Part shown: positions 53,678 to 63,906 of the stretch, one piece after another
Position numbering within the stretch: position 1 is the first letter of the stretch
How the letters are laid out: every line of letters starts with the position of its first letter
Assembly (NCBI RefSeq): GCF_902459505.1
Contig: NC_047098.1
Coordinates: 34,304,523 to 34,368,522, forward strand
DNA: 64,000 nucleotides
Origin: Geotrypetes seraphini
Lineage: Eukaryota; Chordata; Amphibia; Gymnophiona; Dermophiidae
Direction of reading: 5' to 3'
Notes under the pieces: generated by a model
Told to the model about the DNA's origin: nothing
What the model saw: the letters and a program-made list of their open reading frames with translations, nothing else
The model's database searches: none
Position numbers and translations under genes: made by a program

Positions 53678-55821
53678 ACTAAACTAAACTAAACCTTAAG
53701 TTTGTATACCACATCATCTCCACAGAAGTAGAGCTTGACACGGTTTACTGGAATTACAAAAGAAAGGAACTCCAATGGGAAGAAGAAGAGCTTGGTAAAA
53801 AGGGGAGAAAGAAGGGACTAAGTGAAGAGGAGAGGGAGGGAGTGGTTACATTTTAGAGAAAAGCCAAGTTTTCAAATGTTTTCTGAAGCGTTGGAGGGAG
53901 GTCGCACTCCGGAGAGGGGCAGATAGGCTGTTCCACAGCTCGGTGATCTTGAAGAGGAGGGATGTTCCAAGTTTTCCTGTATGGGATATGCCTTTTAAAG
54001 AGGGGAATGATAGTATGAATTTTTTAGAGGATCTGGTGGAGTTAGGATTCGCGGAGAGCCAGGATAGTGGGAACAGGGGAGGAAGGATGCCATGTAGAGA
54101 CTTGAAGGTTAGGCAGGCGCATTTGTAGTGGACCCTGAGGAGAACTGGGAGCCAGTGAAGCTTAGATAGAAGCGGGGAGACGTGGTTGAATTTGTTTTTT
54201 GCGAAAATTAATTTAGCCGCGGTATTCTGAATCCGCTGGAGTCTGAGATGACTTTTCTTTGTTAGGCTTAAGTAGATGGAGTTGCAGTAATCCAGTCTAG
54301 ATAGAATGACGGATTGAACGAGGACAGCGAAGTGTTGTTGGTGGAAGCAGGATTTGACTTTCCTTAGCATGTGAAGGTTGAAAAAGCATTTTTTTACTAA
54401 GGAGTTGAGGTGATCGTTGAAGGACAGTGTAGAGTCAATGATGATTCCCAGAACTTTGCTTGAGTGCTCAAGCTGCAGTTTGGTGCCTGAGGATAGTGGG
54501 ATGAGGGTGGGCAGCTGATCTAATTTTGGGCCTAGCCAAAGAAGTTTTGTTTTGGTCTCATTAAGTTTCATTTGAACGGTGAGCGCCCAGGATTGGAGGT
54601 TCGTTATACAAGAAGAGATGTTATCAGAGAGGTTGGTGAGGTTGGAGTCGGTCTCGAGGAGGACAAGAATGTCGTCGGCGTAGGTGTAGAGTGTCTCAAA
54701 GGGGGAAAGTTTGAGGAGTTTCAGGGAGGACATATAAACATTGAAAAGAATCGGGGATAGAGGTGAACCCTGAGGAACTCCGCAAATCGGTTTCCAAGGG
54801 GAGAATGAGGTACCGTTCATGTTAACGAAGTAGGAGCGAGAACGTAGGAATTTTGAGAACCAATCTAAGACTGTGGAGTTTATGCCAATTTCAGAAAGTT
54901 GGAGGATTAGTATGTCATGATGGACAATGTCGAAGGCTGCAGAAAGATCAAATTGAAGAAGGACAGCGAACTTGTTGCAAGAGTGAAGATGTTGGACTTT
55001 TGAAATTAAAGAGGCCAAAAGGGATTCAGTGCTAAAGTTGGGTCTGAAGCCATGTTGGTAGGGTAGTAGAATGGAGAATCTCTCAAGATAGGATGAGAGT
55101 TGGGTGGCTATGATGGACTCCAGCATCTTGGTCAGGAGAGGAATGTTAGCTATTGGGCGATAGCTGGATGGTGTGGAGGGGTTTAGATCAGCTTTTTTCA
55201 AAAGAGGGGATAAGGCAATGTCTCCCATTTCTGCAGAAAATAGGCCTGAGAGTAGAGCGGAATTTATAAGTTTGGTGAGAGATGAGATGGCTTTTGTGGG
55301 AATATTTTCGTATAAGTAGGAGGGGAAAGGATCCAAGGTGCAGTTGCAGGATTTTAACTTGAGGCAGAGTTTGGAGACCTGGGAATCGGAGACGAGATTG
55401 AAGGCGGTCCAGGATCTATTGGCTGGGATATGGTTGGCATCGGTTAAATTGGGGTTGGAGGCGGCGAGCACAGGGAGTTGTAAGAGGGTGTTGGAGGGAA
55501 GGAGCATCATATGGTGGTGACTTTCTCATTGAAGAATTTTGCTAGTTTATCGGCAGATGGAGAGGAGAGGGGTGTGGCGGAATCGTGTTTGGAGGATATG
55601 GAACGCCAAATGTTGAACAGTGTATTACTTTGGTTGTTGGATCTGGAGATTTTGTTGCCGTAGTAGTTCTTCCTTGATTTTTTTAATTCAGCATTGTAGA
55701 ACTTGATATTCGCCCTCCAGGACTGTCTGTCGGTGGGGGATTTAGATTTTTTCCATTTGCGTTCCAGTATTCGACATCTGCATCTGTACTGCAGGTTCAG
55801 CTGGTCGGCAGATGAACACAA
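53678..55821 (-). mobile_element. L2-clade LINE, 5'-truncated, with a long open RT frame
   Basis: A 554-codon frame (55,510-53,846) covers the connector and reverse transcriptase. In order it reads LPSNTLLQLPV..., SYRPIANIPLLTKMLESIIA, YQHGFRPNFSTESLLASLIS, LQFDLSAAFDIVHHDILILQ, GVPQGSPLSPILFNVYMSSL and the catalytic TYADDILVLLETD. Then come KVLGIIIDSTLSFNDHL, LSRLDYCNSIYLS and the C-terminus ending LKTWLFSKM. The frame just upstream (55,821-55,507) is shifted by one base near 55,508, so ORF2 is broken there; the endonuclease is missing by truncation. A 3' UTR ends in an actaaactaaactaaacc tail at 53,678. It is the youngest-looking LINE here. Confidence 0.88.
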
Positions 55822-57439
55822 ATTTTCTTTACATCACTTTGCCAACGGATGCAATTTGTCCCTTCTGTGATTTCGTATTTGTAGGGGTGGAAAAGGGGGG
55901 GAGCGGAGAAAAATAAACGAAAACAGTACAATGTTGCTGGCATGGGTAGGATCCTAAAGCCTTACCTTAGCCCCTAGATCTCTTGGGTCCTATTTGCTAA
56001 GCATTTTCCACCTCGACACAAAACGGGAGAGAACCGTTAGTAAATAGGCCCCTACGATATATTTCCTTATGGCTGGGAGGGAAACCTTCCGTTGTCGGGT
56101 GTAGTTTGCCCCTAGCTTGATCCCGTAGTTTGGGGAGGAGTGAATGGAAAGCATGTTGCTGACTTTGGAACGCTGCCTAGTGGTGGGCGGAGTCTCGCTC
56201 TCTCCTCTGCAGTTCTGGCCGGTCTGGGGAGTAACGGAGAAAGGATAAGCGCGAAAGGTCAGGCCCCGCCCTCTTGCACAGCAGCCTAAAATCTTCCAGG
56301 TGGGGATTATGCACTAGCAGCCGCTTCCTATGACCGGGGCAGCCCAGCGCACGAGGACTGTTCCTGAGATGACCATGGGTATAGGACTGGGTGCTCTGCG
56401 CAGGCAAAGTACGGTAGCTTAGCATCAGGAAGACTTAAAGTCCCAAGATGCAAATAAGCCTCAGGGAACAAGGTGTACTGTAGTAAACGGACATCTTTGG
56501 TCAGCATGCAGACAGAAATCCGGGCTGACTCAGGATAGTGATGCCCACCAGAGCCAATTTGCTCTTGGAGTGCCTCCCTGCCTCTCAGTATGCAGGCACA
56601 AATCCAGAGCGGTGCCCGAAGGCAATGAGTGGGCCCTTCTGCTTCCTCTCCTGGCCCGCAGTTTATGATGGTTGCTGACAGCGGCAGAAGCATGTTAGGC
56701 TATTGACTAACACCTGGGTCGTGTGGTATTCCACCCACAGGAAACATCAGGATGTGGCAGGGAGAAGATCCAGGTACAGTACTGGCTGATCGTAGCCTGT
56801 TACGATGACGATGCTGCTGCCGCCACCACCAGCAACTGACAAACTTTTTATAGGACCATAGGGGAGAGAGGGGTGAGGGGGAAAGAGGGGGTGTTGAAAA
56901 GGCTTAACCTGTAGATCAGATGAGGTCAGAAGCTGGGGGTTTTGGAACCCCTAATTGTCAGTGCCCTGACCAGAGCCTTACATGGGCCAGTGATTAAAGC
57001 AGCCCTGCACAAATCTATCCAACATCTTTGTCATTTATGATAAATATTAGCCAAGCTTAGAGAAATATTTTTATCATGTTTTCAAAACCTTGTCTGTTAG
57101 ACCAAAAAGAGCAGTTCTGGAATGTGTGATGTGAGTTAGAGTAACTCTGTACAAAATATTCATTAGCTTTCCCTAAGCTTCTTTGCATCAGAACCTGCGC
57201 TTGCTTTTCTGAAAGAATCTTCACCATATCTAGCGTATTTTATATTTCAAGCTGACTCTCAGCCTGGATCTGCCTGCAGCAGAGCCTGACTAATATTTCA
57301 AAAGATCTTGGTGGATGCTTCAGGTTAGTTTGTGTTGGGCAGGTCTATTTACTAACAGTTCTCTTCCATTTTGTGTCTAGGTTGAAAATACTTTCTAGAG
57401 TCCAGATTGGTTAAAGGGTGACCTTAGTATCCTAGCCTT
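55822..57439. other. Unassigned region with GC-richer core
   Basis: Between 56,030 and 56,430 CpG and GC content rise (gggcggagtctcgctctc, ggataagcgcgaaagg), as at a promoter. Two short copies of a gg(c/t)ctatttactaa-bounded MITE-like sequence lie at about 55,988-56,052 and 57,340-57,400. A short frame at 56,808 encodes MTMLLPPPPATDKLFIGP and stops. No coding exon could be assigned. Confidence 0.35.
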
Positions 57440-58113
57440 AGTTGTGAAGGAAATGATTAATCATAGCAGAAAAAGTCCTGAACAGTCCATCCAGTCTATT
57501 CATTATCAATGCATAAATGAAAAATTCTCTTTTTGATATTTCTGGGACATAGATCGTAGAAGTTCACCCAACTAACAAAGCTCACTCCAGCCTATCTGAA
57601 CCATCTTGTCATTTGCAAGACACAGATCATAAGAAAGGCTGCCCAGCCCTGTCCTCATATTCCAAATTACTGGAATTTCCGTTGGAGCTCTCCAGCCCAT
57701 CCAAATTGCCATATACAGGGCATAGACCTTATACAAGCCTGCCCAGAACCAGATTTAGTTCTTCACAGCTAGTGTTGCCACCTCAGCACCACCCAACACA
57801 TCAAACACACATGCAACCATAAGATTTGTTTTTCATACTATTCATTTTCTAATTTCTGTATTTATTCCAAGCCTTTTTTAAATTGTTCATCATATTTGGT
57901 CTCCATCATCTCCTGCAGGAGGGCAGTTCAAACATCAACCACCCTCGCCCTGAAAAAGAATTTCCTCACGTTACTCCTCAGTTTACCACCCCCCAGCCTC
58001 AATTTATGTCCTCTAGTTTTACAATTTTCCCTTCTCTGGAAAAAAAATTTGCTTCTATATTAATACCCTTCAAGTATTTAAACATCTGTGTCATATCACT
58101 CCTGTCCCTCCTC
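57440..58113 (-). mobile_element. CR1 LINE 3' end, reverse orientation
   Basis: The minus strand reads CKTRGHKLRLGGGKLRSNVR, then KFFFRARVVDV, and an aatgga-type 3' UTR (acagtccatccagtctat in the plus view near 57,484). Same subfamily as 17,110-17,815. Stops are frequent. Confidence 0.68.
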
Positions 58114-58183
58114 TAGGGTGAAGGGGAGAAATACGTAGAAGCTGATAAAGATAAGGCTGAATTGCTTAACAAATATTTCTGTT
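58114..58183 (+). mobile_element. CR1 LINE ORF2 piece left of the DIRS insertion
   Basis: Reads GEKYVEADKDKAELLNKYFC, the segment just before the SVFT motif of CR1 ORF2 (compare LNKFFWSVFT in the copy at 9,610). It continues on the far side of the DIRS element at 63,907. Confidence 0.75.
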
Positions 58184-58358
58184 ATCCCAGGACAAGCAGG
58201 CAGCTATTCTTGACTGATGGGTGACGGCACCGACGGAGCCCCGGTACGGACAATTTTAGAGTGATCTCACTCTAAGAACTTTTAGAAAGTTCTAGCTCGG
58301 CCGCACCGCGCACGCGCGAGTGCCTTCCCGCCCGACAGAGGCGCGCGGTCCCTCAGTT
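58184..58358. repeat. Left inverted terminal repeat of the young DIRS element
   Basis: Begins tatcccaggacaagcaggca and ends ggtccctcagtt. It includes two adjacent small hairpins: tagagtga/tcactcta (58,257-58,274) and agaacttt/aaagttct (58,275-58,293). It is nearly identical to the inverse of the right repeat. Confidence 0.9.
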
Positions 58359-58577
58359 TCTTAGTTTCCGCGGAGCTAAGAAGACGCGTTTTCAACGGCT
58401 GTTGAAATTTTTTTCTTAACTTGCCTTCCCGCTCGCGTAAACGTTTGATTTCTTTAACCTTTCTTTTATTTTGATTAAAAAAAAAAAAAAAAAAACAATC
58501 TTATATTTTTTTTTTTCTTCAATTTCGGTTTTTCCCCGGCGGGGCCTTCTGCCACCATCGAAGCCTCGGCCTTCGAT

Positions 58578-60560
58578 TTGGCGGAAGCCGTTTTCCCTTT
58601 CATGCCCCCTCAACCGGGTTTTAAAAAGTGCCAGCGGTGTGCTAGGCCTATATCTCTCACGGACCCACACAACTGGTGCTTGCAGTGTTTGGGTCCTGAG
58701 CATCAGGCCTCTTCTTGCACCCGCTGTGCTACTTTAAAGAAAAGAACTTTAAAAAATCGCTTAATTCAACAGCGTTTGTTATTCGGTGCCGAGATGTCCG
58801 ACCCCGTTCCTTCGACTCCGGCTTCGGCACCGCTTCAGTCGGCACCCTCGTCTTCGACGCCGCGTGATTCCACACCGGCATCCCAACAGTCAGGTAAGCC
58901 GGCTAAGAAGCCTTCCCCGCTGGAACGTCTTCCGGCCTCGAGTGCAGTGAGCCCAGTCCTGCCGCCGGTTAGACGCCAGCGGAAGCGCTCCGCCCCTATT
59001 GAGGTGAGTCCCTCGACATCGGGCTCCTCATCTCCGGGGCGTAGAGCGGCACCGCAGGTACCGCAGAAGAAAAAAGCGGTACCGGTGCCATCCCTCGATG
59101 ACCGCATTACGGCCATCCTTCATGTGCAGCTTAAGGAGCAATTAGAACGACTCCTTCCTGCTATAATGACACCGAACCTTCCGGTGCCAGTCCGCACCGA
59201 GCCATCGGTACCGGTTGTACATCAACCCGTGTCGGTACCGGTTGTCGAACCTGTCTTACCTGCTTCTACTGTCTCGGTACCGCTTCACCTAACTTCATCG
59301 GTATCGATGCCAGTCCTTGCACCGGAGCCGACAGCTCACCATCAATCGGTACAGACTTCGGCACCGGTGCGACCGATAACATCGCCTGACTCGGTATCGA
59401 TGAGGTCGGGTAAGTCGGTACGCAAAACCCGACACATGCAAACATCGACACCTGAGTCTCGGGACCATTCTTCCCATGTCCGAGACCCTGATCTGTGGGG
59501 GGACTCAGAGGAACCCTTTCTTTCTGAAGGAGAATGTTCCTCAGAGGAGGAGGATTCGGCTCTCCCTGACCCATCCTCCAAACAGACCACTTCCTCTTTC
59601 TCCAATTTCTTGAAGGAGATGTGTGAGTCTTTGTCCATTCCTTTGGAGGCTGAATCCAAAAAGTCTAAAGCTTTTTTGGATGCCCTTGATTTTGATCAGC
59701 CTCCAAAGGAATTTTTGAAGCTTCCCCTTCATGACATCTTGAGGGAAACTTTCTATAAAAATTTAGAGACTCCTTTAACTGTTCCAGGGGCCCCACGTAA
59801 ACTGGATTCTCTATACAAGGTAATTCCCATTCCTGGGTTCGACAAGCCTCAACTTCCACACGAATCCTTATTTGTCGAATCCACCCTTAAAAAGACTTCA
59901 GGAGCCAGTGTATATGCATCTGTCCCTCCTGGCAGAGAAGGAAGGGCCATGGATAAATTCGGTAAGAGGCTCTACCAAAACGCTATGTTAGCAAATAGAG
60001 CTAGTAATTATGCTTTTCATTTTTCTTTTTATTTAAAGCATCTCCTTACCACCATGGCTTCCTTCGAGAAGTATCTTCCTTCAAGAAAACATCCATCTTT
60101 TCACTCCTGCTTGTCGTCTCTATTCCAACTTCGTAAGTTTATGGTTAGGTCCATATATGACACCTTTGAACTTACATCCAGAGCGACAGCTATGTCGGTG
60201 GCTATGCGCCGTTTGGCCTGGCTTCGGGTATCCGAGCTTGATGTTAACCATCAAGATCGGTTAGCCAACGCCCCATGCCTAGGGGATGAGCTCTTTGGGG
60301 ATTCCATGGACTCTACCACCCAAAAGCTCTCGGCTCATGAGACGCGCTGGGATACCCTGCTCAAGAATAAAAAGAAGCCTCCTCCACCAAGACCATACCG
60401 GCAGCAATCGGCTTATCAACGCCGTTTCACAGCCCGTCCATTACCTACCACTGCTCAACAACCTCGACGTCAGAGGCAACAGCAACGTCAGCCTCCCCGA
60501 CAGCAGCAACAGCAGCAACCTGCGAAACAACCTCCTCAGCAGAAGTCACAGCCCTTTTGA
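58578..60560 (+). CDS. Gag-like part of the young DIRS element
   Basis: 660-codon frame, the first in the element. The N-terminus (residues about 10-55) has a Cys/His cluster with CxxC, HNWCxxC, H and CTRC spacing. A Ser/Pro/Val-rich middle, a more conserved helical part (PPGREGRAMDKFGKRLYQNA) and a Gln-rich basic C-terminus follow. The position and the shared core with the older copy identify it as the structural (gag-like) frame of the DIRS order. The nucleic-acid-binding role of the Cys/His cluster is inference. Confidence 0.75.
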   Translation: MAEAVFPFMPPQPGFKKCQRCARPISLTDPHNWCLQCLGPEHQASSCTRCATLKKRTLKNRLIQQRLLFGAEMSDPVPSTPASAPLQSAPSSSTPRDSTPASQQSGKPAKKPSPLERLPASSAVSPVLPPVRRQRKRSAPIEVSPSTSGSSSPGRRAAPQVPQKKKAVPVPSLDDRITAILHVQLKEQLERLLPAIMTPNLPVPVRTEPSVPVVHQPVSVPVVEPVLPASTVSVPLHLTSSVSMPVLAPEPTAHHQSVQTSAPVRPITSPDSVSMRSGKSVRKTRHMQTSTPESRDHSSHVRDPDLWGDSEEPFLSEGECSSEEEDSALPDPSSKQTTSSFSNFLKEMCESLSIPLEAESKKSKAFLDALDFDQPPKEFLKLPLHDILRETFYKNLETPLTVPGAPRKLDSLYKVIPIPGFDKPQLPHESLFVESTLKKTSGASVYASVPPGREGRAMDKFGKRLYQNAMLANRASNYAFHFSFYLKHLLTTMASFEKYLPSRKHPSFHSCLSSLFQLRKFMVRSIYDTFELTSRATAMSVAMRRLAWLRVSELDVNHQDRLANAPCLGDELFGDSMDSTTQKLSAHETRWDTLLKNKKKPPPPRPYRQQSAYQRRFTARPLPTTAQQPRRQRQQQRQPPRQQQQQQPAKQPPQQKSQPF

Positions 60561-60599
60561 CTTCATTCTCCGCAGTATAGCCAGTATCCCTGTTCCTAT

Positions 60600-62484
60600 T
60601 CTCCTGCCTCAACCAATAGGAGGTCGACTTTCTCTGTTCTTCAGCCGGTGGGAAGTAATCACTTCGGACCAATGGGTCCTCAACATCATCCGCCACGGCT
60701 ACTCTCTCAACTTTCAGACTCTCCCACCTCAAAGCCTGCCAAAAGAGTCTGCTTTGAACAGTCCTCAATCAGCCCTCCTTATTCAGGAGGTCCAATCCCT
60801 CCTCCTTCTGAACGCTATAGAGGAAGTTCCTCTAGATCAAAAGGGGCAGGGATTCTACTCCCGTTACTTTCTAGTTCCCAAAAAGACAGGAGATCTCAGA
60901 CCCATCCTGGACCTTCGCGATCTCAACATTCATCTAGTAAAAGAAAAATTCAAGATGCTTTCTTTAGCCATACTTTATCCCCTTCTAAATCAAAACGACT
61001 GGCTATGCTCCCTCGATCTCAAAGAGGCTTACACTCACATACCGATCAATGTAACCTCAAGACCATATCTCCGATTCATGATCAATCATTGTCATTACCA
61101 GTACAAGGTGCTGCCCTTCGGTCTTGCCTCATCTCCAAGGGTATTCACCAAATGTCTCATTGTGGTGGCGGCTTTTCTGCGCTCTCACCACCTGCAGGTA
61201 TTTCCTTACCTGGACGATTGGTTGATCAAAGACACTTCTGCCCAAGCGGTCCTTCTGGCCACCAACCAAACCATCCAGTTTCTGCAACTTCTGGGATTCG
61301 AGATCAATCTACCCAAATCTCATATCATTCCCACTCAGAGACTTCAATTCATTGGAGCGATCCTAGATACACTCCTCATGAGAGCTTTCCTGCCATCCAA
61401 TCGACTTCAGACCCTTCAGTCTCTATGTCACCAGGTACTTCCTCTGCCGTCCATCTCAGCAAGACAAATGATGGTGCTCTTGGGACACATGGCATCCACA
61501 GTTCATGTCACACCTCATGCCCGTCTTCACCTGCGCACTCCTCAATGGACCCTTGCGACCCAGTGGTCCCAAGCGTCGGACTCTTGCTCACGACACATAT
61601 CTGTGACATCATCTCTTCGTCAGTCTCTGCAATGGTGGTTGGTATCCTCAAATCTATCCAGAGGTCTTCTGTTCCATCAGCCTCCTCATCAACTAGTCAT
61701 CACCACCGACGCCTCTCTGTACGCATGGGGAGCTCACTTGAACGAGTTCCAGACTCAGGGTCTTTGGTCAGCCCAGGAAAAGAAGCATCAAATCAATTTC
61801 CTGGAACTCAGAGCAATGTTTTACGCCCTCAAGGCCTTTCAACACCTTCTCTTTCCTCAGGTCCTTCTGTTGTGCACAGACAATCAGGTTGCGATGTACT
61901 ACATCAACAAACAGGGTGGGACAGGCTCTCGCCTTTTATGCCAGGAAGCCCAGAAGATCTGGAATTGGGCCATAGATCATCATCTCTTCCTGAAAGCTAT
62001 TTACATTCAGGGGAAACAGAATTCATTAGCGGACAAACTCAGCAGAATTCTCCAGCCTCACGAGTGGACACTCGACCCTGTAACTCTACAGTCTATCTTC
62101 ACTCAATGGGGCACTCCTCAGATAGACCTCTTTGCAGCTCCTCACAATCACCAGCTGCCCCGTTTCTGCTCAAGACTTTACTCTCCACACCGTCTCACAG
62201 CAGATGCTTTTCTCCTCGACTGGTCGAATCTGTTCCTGTACGCCTTCCCTCCTCTACCTCTCATGTTGAGAACCTTGTTCAAGCTCAAGAGGGAACGAGC
62301 CACCATGATTCTGATTGCTCCGAGGTGGCCCAGGCAACATTGGTTCTCCCTTCTACTTCAACTCAGTTCCAGGGAACCTTTTCTTCTTCCTCTGTTTCCT
62401 TCTCTGCTTACGCAACAGCAGGGAACCCTTCTGCATCCCAACCTCCAGTCTCTACACCTGATGGCTTGGTATCTCTCGGGCTGA
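60600..62484 (+). CDS. Reverse transcriptase and RNase H part of the young DIRS element
   Basis: DIRS-type RT motifs in order: LVPKKTGDLRPILDLRDLN, CSLDLKEAYTHIPI, VLPFGLASSPRVFTKCL and the catalytic VFPYLDDWLIK. RNase H-like TTDASLYAWGAHL and CTDNQVAMYYINKQGG follow, and later LADKLSR. It begins inside and overlaps the gag-like frame. The motif set is that of DIRS/Ngaro-type elements and differs from LINE enzymes. Confidence 0.85.
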
Positions 62485-63518
62485 ACTCGACTGATACTCT
62501 TTTGTCTCAGCCCGTTCGTTCCATTCTGGATGCCTCCAGGAAACCAGCCACTCTACAATGTTACCATCAAAAGTGGACGAGGTTTTCTTCCTGGTGTCTT
62601 CTTCATCATCTTGATCCCACTTCCCTAGCGGTGGAGACGTTGTTGGATTATCTTCTTTCCTTGTCTGATTCTGGCCTGAAGTCCTCTTCCATCAGGGTCC
62701 ACCTCAGTGCCATTGCAGCTTTTCATGAGCCAGTCCATGGAAAACTTCTTTCAGCTCATCCCCTGGTATCCAGGTTCATGCGTGGGCTTTTCAATGTGAA
62801 ACCACCTCTTAAAGCCCCTCCGGTTATCTGGGATCTCAATGTGGTTCTTTCCGCTTTAATGAAACCTCCATTTGAACCTTTAGCTACCTCTCCTTTCAAA
62901 TTTCTCACTTGGAAGGTACTTTTTCTTATTGCCATTACCTCTGCCAGGAGGGTCAGTGAGCTTCATGCACTGGTTGCAGATCCACCTTTTACGGTTTTTC
63001 ACCATGACAAGGTGGTTCTGCGTACACATCCAAAGTTTCTCCCCAAGGTTGTTTCTGAATTTCATCTCAACCAATCCATTGTTTTACCTGTTTTCTTTCC
63101 AAAACCTCATTCTCATTCTGGGGAACAAGCTCTGCATACTTTGGATTGTAAAAGGGCTCTTGCTTACTATCTGGAGCGTACGAAACCCCACAGATCAGTT
63201 CCCCAACTCTTTCTGTCCTTTGATCCGAATAAATTGGGACGTCCTGTTTCTAAACGTACGTTGTCTAATTGGCTTGCAGCGTGCATTTCATTCTGTTATG
63301 CTCAGACGGGACTGACACTGGAAGGTTCTGTCACAGCCCATAAAGTCAGAGCAATGTCAGCATCTGTAGCTTTCCTCCGTTCCACTCCTATTGAGGAAAT
63401 CTGCAAGGCTGCTACTTGGTCCTCAGTTCACACTTTTACATCTCATTATTGTCTGGATACATTCTCCAGAAGGGATGGTCACTTCGGCCAATCTGTTTTG
63501 CAAAATTTGTTTTCTTAA
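62400..63518 (+). CDS. Tyrosine recombinase part of the young DIRS element
   Basis: Contains a core-binding part (SGLKSSSIRVHLSAIAAFHE) and the catalytic fold: TSARRVSELHAL with the first Arg, HKVRAMSASVAFLRS (His-x-x-Arg) and the end region THHY-like TFTSHYCLDTFSRRDGHF with the presumed Tyr. This enzyme class cuts and joins DNA through a 3'-phosphotyrosine link and replaces the DDE integrase of LTR elements. The start within the overlap with the RT frame cannot be fixed from sequence alone. Confidence 0.85.
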   Translation, partial: FSAYATAGNPSASQPPVSTPDGLVSLGLNSTDTLLSQPVRSILDASRKPATLQCYHQKWTRFSSWCLLHHLDPTSLAVETLLDYLLSLSDSGLKSSSIRVHLSAIAAFHEPVHGKLLSAHPLVSRFMRGLFNVKPPLKAPPVIWDLNVVLSALMKPPFEPLATSPFKFLTWKVLFLIAITSARRVSELHALVADPPFTVFHHDKVVLRTHPKFLPKVVSEFHLNQSIVLPVFFPKPHSHSGEQALHTLDCKRALAYYLERTKPHRSVPQLFLSFDPNKLGRPVSKRTLSNWLAACISFCYAQTGLTLEGSVTAHKVRAMSASVAFLRSTPIEEICKAATWSSVHTFTSHYCLDTFSRRDGHFGQSVLQNLFS

Positions 63519-63554
63519 TGGCCAACCTTCCCTCCATCCCTCTTTTTGTTAGCT

Positions 63555-63660
63555 TGGAGGTCACCCATCAGTCAAGAATAGCTGCCTGCTTGTCCTGGGA
63601 TAAAGCACAGTTACTTACCGTAACAGGTGTTATCCAGGGACAGCAGGCAGATATTCTTGC
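63555..63660. repeat. Internal complementary region of the young DIRS element
   Basis: tgcctgcttgtcctgggata complements the element's left end, and agcacagttacttaccgtaa plus caggtgttatccagggacag complements its right end, directly abutting. This is the hallmark of DIRS replication through a circle; the abutted ends give the circle junction as gtgct-tt-atccc. Confidence 0.85.
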
Positions 63661-63704
63661 GTCCCACCCACCTCCCCGGGTTGGCTTCTTAGCTGGCTTA
63701 TACT

Positions 63705-63906
63705 AACTGAGGGACCGCGCGCCTCTGTCGGGCGGGAAGGCACTCGCGCGTGCGCGGTGCGGCCGAGCTAGAACTTTCTAAAAGTTCTTAGAGTGAGATC
63801 ACTCTAAAATTGTCCGTACCGGGGCTCCGTCGGTGCCGTCACCCATCAGTCAAGAATATCTGCCTGCTGTCCCTGGATAACACCTGTTACGGTAAGTAAC
63901 TGTGCT
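63705..63906. repeat. Right inverted terminal repeat of the young DIRS element
   Basis: Starts aactgagggaccgcgcgcct and mirrors 58,184-58,358. Outside the shared part it extends through cacctgttacggtaagtaac to tgtgct. Confidence 0.9.

Larger units (their letters stand above)
58184..63906 (+). mobile_element. DIRS-type retroelement, young and apparently whole
   Basis: Parts in order: left inverted terminal repeat (58,184-58,358), gag-like frame (58,578-60,560), reverse transcriptase/RNase H frame (within about 60,286-62,484), tyrosine recombinase region (about 62,400-63,518), internal complementary region (63,555-63,660) and right inverted terminal repeat (63,705-63,906). The long frames overlap, as is usual for this order. 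I see no obvious break in the expected parts. The two terminal repeats are almost identical over their shared length, which indicates a recent insertion. It sits in a CR1 LINE frame. Confidence 0.92.

Noticed and set aside
56328-56693. 121-codon open frame on the minus strand
   Set aside because: No homology or splice context that I can see. GC-rich sequence makes chance open frames likely, so I describe the region but do not call a gene.
56808-56864. Short frame MTMLLPPPPATDKLFIGP as start of TP53I13
   Set aside because: A proline run after a start is not enough; the rest does not match what I recall of TP53I13, and the frame stops after 18 codons.
60648-62399. Very long open frame overlapping the DIRS reverse transcriptase in another frame
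   Set aside because: Its first two thirds run in a shifted frame over a region whose conserved RT/RNase H motifs lie in the other frame. Only the downstream part has recombinase motifs. The open stretch is Ser/Pro-rich shadow translation.
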